From Goniomonas avonlea (lineage: Eukaryota; Cryptophyceae; Goniomonadida; Goniomonadaceae): a DNA stretch of 35,537 nucleotides. A program made the position numbers and the translations under genes. Shown here in pieces: positions 33,001-35,537 of the stretch (position 1 is its first letter; every line of letters starts with the position of its first letter). The stretch is from NCBI GenBank assembly GCA_003573635.1, contig QUTJ01031846.1:1-35537 (forward strand), read 5' to 3'. The notes under the pieces are model-generated. The model worked only from the letters and a program-made list of their open reading frames with translations, made no database searches and had not been told where the DNA came from.

Positions 33001-35537
33001 TGGCCTACCACCCAGGCCGACCAAGGTGACGCTGACCGATCCCGTTGTGGGCGCATTGCCCCATCCGGCCGCGACACCCAAGAGGACAGGGGAGTCGGTT
33101 GAGAAGGCGCGAGTTAGTGTGCTACCGGATACACCCATAGCCAGCGACGCAACCACCCGCAGATTAGGGTAGGCAACGCGGGGACACAGGGCCTGGACGC
33201 TCGAATCCGATGTCCAGACAGTAGTGTGTGGCACTGTTTGCCCCAAGCGCTGTCGCACTGACATGGCGGCAGCACCGAGCCCACGCCCAATAACAGTGAC
33301 GCTGAGCCCGCCACTAGAAGGCAAGTTCGCCCGCACAGGCGAAGAGACTGCGAGCGCGGACAAGGACAAGGAGGCAGTAAGCGTCCCACCAAACTGCAAC
33401 GCCGAGGTAACCACGAGCGCGGCAAACCGAACACTGCCTCGTGACGACTTGCAGCGAGTTGCTGTGTCAGACACCCAGGCGGACAGCTCACAGGCGGTAG
33501 GTCCAACCCTTGTCATGTGCGAAATGTCGGCGTGGCCGAGTCGGTCACCTGTGAGGGTCACGCTCACGCCCCCAGTCGAGGCAATGTTGCGACGTCCCAC
33601 AGAGCACACAAACGGCAGATCCGCAGAGAATGCGGGGACACTGGACCCAGCGCCTCCGTCCGCCACCGTTACGCTCAAAATTCTGGCCGCTGCCACGGCA
33701 GCGGGTTGCTTGCAGCGGATTGTCGACTCTGAAAGCCAGTAAGAGCGCTCGCATGATGTTTTTCCCAGGGCAACGCCGCCAGAGCGATCAACCAGCCCCA
33801 GACCCCTTCCGACGACCGTGAGAGACACACCGCCGGTCGCTGGGCCGTTGACACGGACTGCGCTGCTGACGTGCGATGCAGCATCGTGGGTGAACACAGC
33901 TGTCCCCGTGGAGACGAGGAGGCCGAGAGTCACGCTGCAGGACCGACGGCGGCGCGCGCTCCCGGGTGTGCGGCATACGAGCTGGGTGTCTGACGTCCAA
34001 ACCGAGCCCTGTGCACTGGAATCTCCGACTTTCTGAACAGACGAGGCGTCGTAGCGCACAAAGGCCGTTCCGAGTACCGTTACAGACGTGGACCCGGTCG
34101 ATGGGGAGTTGACTCCGATCGCAGTGGAGGTCACAGGGCCGTCCATTGACAACCCCCCAAGGAGAGTGCTCCTGCCGTGCGGAATTGAAACAACGACACG
34201 GAGATGCAGAGGGACTGGAGAGCCAGATGAAGCATGGCCGCGCAGAGAAGTGGCCGACGCCCAAAGCGTTGCCTGGCAGCTGGACGCACCGAAGCGAGCT
34301 TTGGAACTGCCGGCTGACCCCAGGCCAAGATAGACAATGGTGACACTTACAGCGCCAGTCAAGGGTGTGTTCGTGGGGACCACAGAAATGGCCGAAGGTA
34401 TATCGACGCTGACCATCGCCAGAAGGGTTCCGGAGAGTGAACCAGCGGTTGCGACAACTCGTCGAACACCGACACCAACCCCAGCGACGCTCCGGCACGC
34501 AAGAGCAGAGTCCGCTATCCATACAGTTTGCTCACACCCGGAGCTGGAAAGGCGGGCGGACGCCGAAGAGCCTTGGGTACCGAGGTGCCTCGCGGTAACG
34601 GTGACGCGCACAGCGCCAGTAGAGGGCCAGTTGGACCGCACCAGCGAGCTCGGGACAGGCCCATCCATGGTGAACGCAACCGTCGTTGTTCCACGATGCG
34701 CAGGGAGCCCGACAGTGACCCCGACCCGAACAGAGGCACGAAGGGCTGCAGGCGCCTTACAACGAACACTCGAGTCAGCCCGCCACACAGCCGCTTCGCA
34801 CCCGGTGCCGCCGACACGAACAGCAGTCGAAACCGAAGACGCAAGGCCAAACCCGCTCCCTAGCACAGTAACACTCTGACTCCCTGACGCCCCTGTGTTG
34901 GTCAGGACAACACTGCTCCCGCGCCCGCCATCATGCGTGAAGGCGGCTGTGAGCGAACCAACAAGCATTGCCGAGGAGATCCAGGCAGCACGAGCGGCGG
35001 TCGCGGCTCCAAAAGCGGGGCGGCAGCGAACAGAAGAATCGGAAACCCATGTCGTCGAGGCTAGAGTGGTGCCACCAACACGAGAAAGACCTGTCAACGA
35101 GACCTGGCCGAAAGAAACGGCAACAATAGTCACAGAGGCAGCTCCAGTGGTCGGACCGTTGGCAAACACAACAGAGCTCGGTCCTGGACCCTGATAGCTA
35201 AACCCGCTGGTCACAGATCCATCCAGACGGCCCACGGTGACGATGACTTGAGCACGGGCAGACTGTCCCGAAGAAAGCCGAAGGCGCAGGCTAGACGACG
35301 AGGACCAGGCGGTCTGTTCGGCAGACGAACCGCCGACGCGAGCAGCACCAGTGTACGCATTCAGACCGGCGTTCGTGCCCACCACCGTGACGCTGACGAC
35401 GCCAGTCGACGCCCCGTTGGTCCGCACAACAGAACTCCCAGTGGGCCCATCGTGCGTGAACGCCGCTGTCGCTGAACCAACGTCCTGCGCCGCCGTGACC
35501 CCAATCGGCCGTTTCGCCGTCACGCCCGAGGACGACC
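1..35537 (-). CDS. Giant REJ/polycystin-1-like surface protein gene, partial at 5' end and perhaps at 3' end
   Basis: One multi-exon gene fills the window on the minus strand. The best model joins exons 35537-2632, 2429-2157, 2031-1280, 990-690 and 507-284, with a last exon that is uncertain (229-205 or 91 to beyond 1). All junctions use GT...AG and keep the reading frame: phases 0, 0, 2, 0, then 2. Domain order is about 82 TIG-like repeats, two Calx-beta-type domains, about 24 filamin-type repeats, REJ, GAIN with GPS, and three membrane segments with a basic cytoplasmic tail or loop. This order from REJ onward is that of polycystin-1 and sea urchin REJ proteins, so the protein is expected at the cell surface. 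The start codon and signal peptide are outside the window. The family call rests on the REJ, GPS and membrane parts; the function (adhesion, gamete recognition or flow sensing) is inference. Alternatives such as two adjacent genes are unlikely because splice phases link all parts. Confidence 0.85.
92..283 (-). other. Candidate intron 5 (192 bases, or only 54 bases to position 230)
   Basis: Donor GTGCGT at 283. Two acceptors fit the phase and compete: TTCTCTTCAG at 230 (strong pyrimidine tract, leads to a TGA) and CTACTGCAG at 92 (leads to an open frame). Apart from a 13-base C run at 163-175 on the plus strand nothing else is visible here. Confidence 0.4.
205..229 (-). CDS. Possible short terminal exon with TGA stop
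   Basis: A very good 3' splice site (CTCTTCTCTTCAG) at 230 could be joined to the donor at 284 by removing a 54-base intron. The joined frame reads R-WMLDNIG and then TGA at 207-205. Because 54 is a multiple of three, the unspliced frame reaches the same stop. This would end the protein after only three membrane segments, short for the polycystin-1 group. I see no AATAAA-like polyadenylation signal in the bases that follow. It competes with the exon proposed at 91 to 1. Confidence 0.4.
284..507 (-). CDS. Exon continuing the cytoplasmic loop
   Basis: The acceptor CTACGCAG at 508 follows a pyrimidine-rich stretch and there is a TAA in frame upstream of it, so the exon cannot start much earlier in this frame. 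Phase 0 matches the preceding exon. The peptide begins VVMSAKTQTPHLSRMAMRIV and ends near EGFAGPAPQ. The best donor is CAACG|GTGCGT at 284 (phase 2). The content is hydrophilic with no recognised domain. If the donor is not used the frame simply reads on to a TGA at 207-205. Confidence 0.7.
508..689 (-). other. Intron 4 in window (182 bases)
   Basis: Donor GTGAGC after AAG (close to consensus), acceptor CTACGCAG after a CT-rich stretch, phase 0. No other feature is seen. Confidence 0.78.
690..990 (-). CDS. Exon encoding a basic cytoplasmic loop
   Basis: The exon begins after CCCGCAG and its first base completes the arginine codon left by the previous exon (CG|G), so the phases agree. It ends at TCTAAG|GTGAGC, a near-consensus donor, in phase 0. 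The peptide starts YFKPVAEHDAVIKKTLRKFK and includes IVEREKKKLGKQLPKPQVKK; it is hydrophilic, strongly basic and without membrane segments, which fits a cytoplasmic loop after membrane segment 3. A helical, possibly coiled-coil stretch lies around MTSSSKEQAAEVVIMDKIVE. I do not recognise a named domain. Confidence 0.8.
991..1279 (-). other. Intron 3 in window (289 bases)
   Basis: Donor GTAGGT (good consensus), acceptor CCCGCAG, phase 2. The intron holds scattered copies of a 9-base word (see the separate repeat entry). No gene is seen in it. Confidence 0.8.
1077..1256. repeat. Scattered 9-base word GAGTGTTCC in intron 3
   Basis: Exact copies lie at 1077-1085, 1113-1121 and 1140-1148 (plus strand) and one-base variants at 1211-1219 and 1248-1256. 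The surrounding bases are also rich in GAGTG and GTGCGAG words. It looks like a decayed simple tandem repeat. No function can be given. Confidence 0.6.
1280..2031 (-). CDS. Exon with GPS motif and three polycystin-like membrane segments
   Basis: This exon has 250 codons plus two bases. The chosen acceptor is GGCACAG|ACC at 2032, because a TGA lies in frame just upstream and because it keeps phase 0. The donor is ATTCG|GTAGGT (phase 2). The peptide carries a complete GPS (CVWWDA ... CECFHLTDFAGF), then hydrophobic segments PIIIFAVTIVLWALCNLL, KITVLVLYWLTLMAHATAF and LAFGNGLLLAFIWMPVPFVV. The HSVLSIFHSRP stretch before the second segment resembles the region that precedes membrane segment 2 in polycystin-1 proteins. 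This is the strongest evidence that the giant protein belongs to the REJ/polycystin-1 group. Only about 55 residues separate the first two membrane segments, so the usual PLAT domain is absent. Confidence 0.85.
1316..1378 (-). other. Predicted membrane segment 3
   Basis: The segment AFGNGLLLAFIWMPVPFVVD is hydrophobic and followed by basic residues (RLFHMVARPKIR), like segment 3 of polycystin-1 proteins, after which a long cytoplasmic loop follows. Confidence 0.7.
1400..1466 (-). other. Predicted membrane segment 2
   Basis: The segment MKITVLVLYWLTLMAHATAF is hydrophobic and preceded by RHSVLSIFHSRPYLRTTRP, which resembles the basic stretch before membrane segment 2 of polycystin-1 proteins (H-S-x-x-S-x-F-x-x-P-x-x-R-x-x-R). 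Only about 55 residues separate it from segment 1. Confidence 0.75.
1640..1702 (-). other. Predicted membrane segment 1
   Basis: The segment VPIIIFAVTIVLWALCNLLG is strongly hydrophobic, follows the GPS by about 30 residues and is followed by charged residues (WVRDTFDVEEMRED), as expected for the first crossing of a polycystin-1-like protein. Confidence 0.8.
1786..1899 (-). other. GPS autoproteolysis motif
   Basis: The motif has all four conserved cysteines (CVWWDA, GC in WSTKGCIS, and C-x-C in CECFHLTDF), the two tryptophans WW and W-S, and the cleavage tripeptide H-L-T. In the family the bond between Leu and Thr is cut by the protein itself; here that would fall between positions 1801 and 1800. 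The intact residues suggest that cleavage is possible. Confidence 0.85.
2032..2156 (-). other. Intron 2 in window (125 bases)
   Basis: Donor GTGTCG, acceptor GGCACAG, phase 0, with a long CT-rich tract between. A closer CTCAG acceptor at about 2048 is not used in this model because it would put a TGA in frame. Confidence 0.72.
2157..2429 (-). CDS. Exon encoding the middle of the GAIN domain
   Basis: This exon has 91 codons, phase 0 at both ends. It begins after a CGCAG acceptor and ends at TCTCAG|GTGTCG. The peptide starts VPGESSTTGQ and ends EYASESQ; it contains segments such as GFASVRCLGKDTVNTTLQL and SELTATKAVGTGTATLS, which read like beta strands of the GAIN subdomain that precedes a GPS. 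It joins the giant exon in frame and leads in frame to the exon with the GPS. No other domain is visible. The exon is supported by the open frame, both splice signals and phase agreement; it contains no good start codon of its own that would suggest a separate gene. Confidence 0.82.
2430..2631 (-). other. Intron 1 in window (202 bases)
   Basis: Donor GTGTGC, acceptor CGCAG. Phase 0. Most of the intron transcript is a long pyrimidine tract, the complement of the G/A-rich plus-strand run at about 2450-2557. Confidence 0.8.
2450..2557 (+). repeat. Purine tract with many G runs, inside an intron
   Basis: Over about 108 bases the plus strand is nearly all G and A with many runs of three or more G, one of them ten long near 2458-2468. 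The transcribed intron is therefore a C/T tract. It can serve as an extended splicing pyrimidine tract; on the plus strand it could form G-quadruplexes. Confidence 0.8.
2632..35537 (-). CDS. Giant exon: TIG-like array, Calx-beta, filamin array, REJ and GAIN start
   Basis: This exon is open for 10,968 codons with no stop and reaches the window edge, so the apparent first start codon at 35523 is only an internal GTG in the middle of a repeat. The frame ends at a good donor, CAG|GTGTGC, after residues LGLASQ (phase 0); reading on would give only ten more residues before a stop. From the amino end it encodes the TIG-like repeat array, two Calx-beta-type domains, the filamin-type array, a linker, the REJ region and the helical start of a GAIN domain. 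Composition is typical of an extracellular protein, with many Ser, Thr, Gly and Val residues and many N-glycosylation sequons in the REJ part. The long open frame together with recognisable domains over its whole length makes it a functional coding exon. The unusual feature is its size, far beyond a normal exon. Confidence 0.93.
3250..4812 (-). other. REJ region (receptor for egg jelly)
   Basis: About 520 residues have REJ hallmarks: the start CDDLVLDGSFSSIWGGRPSP followed by Y-x-W, repeated Ig-like units with S-Y-x-F-x-x-x-V pattern, and the late block NLAPSAGVCRVVPGQGFAVS leading to CVQWTDVPEDLPLFYTW. These match the REJ module of polycystin-1 and sea urchin sperm REJ proteins, which lies outside the membrane just before the GAIN domain. 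Several N-x-S/T sequons (NRT, NTS, NAT) suggest glycosylation. Family membership is well supported; ligand unknown. Confidence 0.82.
4815..5140 (-). other. Linker between filamin array and REJ region
   Basis: About 108 residues begin PALMNAAFYDSGTGIVAFFD and end GYVFLQGPS. They read as a beta-rich module; sequences of the form A-x-F-x-D-x-G-x-x-I-x-x-x-FD before a REJ region are seen in REJ/polycystin-1-like proteins of protists. I cannot assign a named domain. Confidence 0.5.
5140..13060 (-). repeat. Array of about 24 filamin-type immunoglobulin repeats
   Basis: About 24 units of about 105 to 115 residues follow each other. The markers are A-G-V-x-x-x-F-x-I/V-x-x-RD-x-F/Y-GN near the start of a unit, a Y/G-x-Y-x-V stretch in the middle and G-SPF-x-V at the end. 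RD-x-F/Y-GN-like motifs lie near 12650, 12325, 12010, 11365, 11050, 10725, 10415, 10050, 9720, 9400, 8780, 8450, 8120, 7790, 7480, 7090, 6750, 6100, 5760 and 5440, about 320 to 360 bases apart; gaps at about 12955, 11700, 9075 and 6420 hold units in which this motif is degenerate. In this position, outside the membrane next to REJ, filamin repeats would be extracellular rather than actin-linked. Spacer or binding role is inference. Confidence 0.85.
13075..13400 (-). other. Calx-beta-like domain 2
   Basis: The segment LAGLVISPQTATVFDSGEGP starts a second beta domain. It contains RFNTTNWRTPQAFTLIGVQD followed by GRRDGDKS, the N-W-x-TPQ-x-x-T-V-x-G-x-x-D-x-x-x-DGD pattern of Calx-beta-like domains found in tandem in many surface proteins. 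It ends near VLPVTAKDV. It follows domain 1 directly. Confidence 0.65.
13405..13745 (-). other. Calx-beta-type domain 1
   Basis: After the last TIG-like unit the protein reads SLVFRPGNITVVEGQQANFT, the usual start of a Calx-beta domain (VxEGxxxxFT). It continues through DIIGDEDDIMDGDFHFLFT, with the acidic D-x-D and E/D-D cluster that binds calcium in this family, and ends VPVLILDDD. Length of about 110 residues is normal. Calcium binding is expected from the family and not shown here. Confidence 0.75.
13765..35537 (-). repeat. Tandem array of about 82 IPT/TIG-like protein repeats
   Basis: By hand I count about 82 units of about 88 residues (about 265 bases). A typical unit reads N-x-P-x-TG-xx-SVTVxGxxxG, then about 10 variable residues, R-x-GGT-xC-EAT-x-W-x-SDSSVRCK, a Gly/Ala-rich turn, a V-x-V-T-V strand and an F-S-Y/F-D-x-P-xx-S end. 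Spacing of the G-x-x-FG turn, the GGT-x-C segment and the late Cys match the immunoglobulin-like IPT/TIG fold, found also in fibrocystin and other surface proteins. A tryptophan eight to ten residues before the second Cys position is nearly invariant and is not a usual TIG feature. Units differ much from one another, so the array is old and not freshly expanded. The array is cut by the window edge at its amino side. Role: an extended extracellular stalk or ligand-binding surface, inferred. Confidence 0.85.

Noticed and set aside
35501-35523. GTG at 35523 as the protein start
   Set aside because: The frame is open upstream to the window edge and the position falls in the middle of a TIG-like unit (LSSG-type turn), so it is internal.
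13765-35537. DNA-level satellite or CRISPR-like array
   Set aside because: The repeats are visible in the protein only; neighbouring units are too different in DNA, there are no identical direct repeats, and the reading frame is kept throughout.

Overview
The window looks like one part of a single, enormous eukaryotic gene on the minus strand. It is GC-rich, it has spliceosomal GT-AG introns with pyrimidine-rich 3' ends, and its product combines filamin-type repeats, a REJ region, a GPS motif and polycystin-like membrane segments. This suggests a GC-rich unicellular eukaryote (protist or alga). The sequence alone does not fix the lineage. I see no prokaryotic operon structure, no RNA gene, no mobile element and no second gene.

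Layout, in the direction of transcription (from high to low coordinates). From 35537 to 2632 there is one uninterrupted exon of at least 32.9 kb (10,968 codons inside the window), open at the window edge, so the true start lies outside. It encodes: (1) about 82 tandem IPT/TIG-like repeats of about 88 residues (35537 to about 13765); (2) two Calx-beta-type domains (about 13745 to 13075); (3) about 24 filamin-type immunoglobulin repeats (about 13060 to 5140); (4) a linker and a REJ region (about 5140 to 3250); (5) a helical GAIN-like region (about 3250 onward). Four further exons with phase-matched junctions follow (2429-2157, 2031-1280, 990-690, 507-284). They carry the end of the GAIN domain, a GPS motif with an intact HLT cleavage tripeptide, three predicted membrane segments resembling the first three of polycystin-1, and a basic cytoplasmic loop. 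The last 283 bases are ambiguous: either a short terminal exon ends the protein at a TGA (207-205), or an intron leads to a further exon at 91 to 1 and the gene runs on past the window.

The predicted product is at least about 11,380 residues (over 1.1 MDa). It would be a membrane-anchored surface protein with a very long extracellular stalk, an autoproteolytic GPS and a polycystin-1-like membrane part lacking the usual PLAT domain between membrane segments 1 and 2. A role in adhesion, mating or mechanosensing is inferred from the REJ/polycystin family and is not shown by the sequence.

The many other open frames in the window, including some of 400 to 730 codons on the plus strand, are antisense or shifted shadows of this biased coding sequence and are not annotated as genes.
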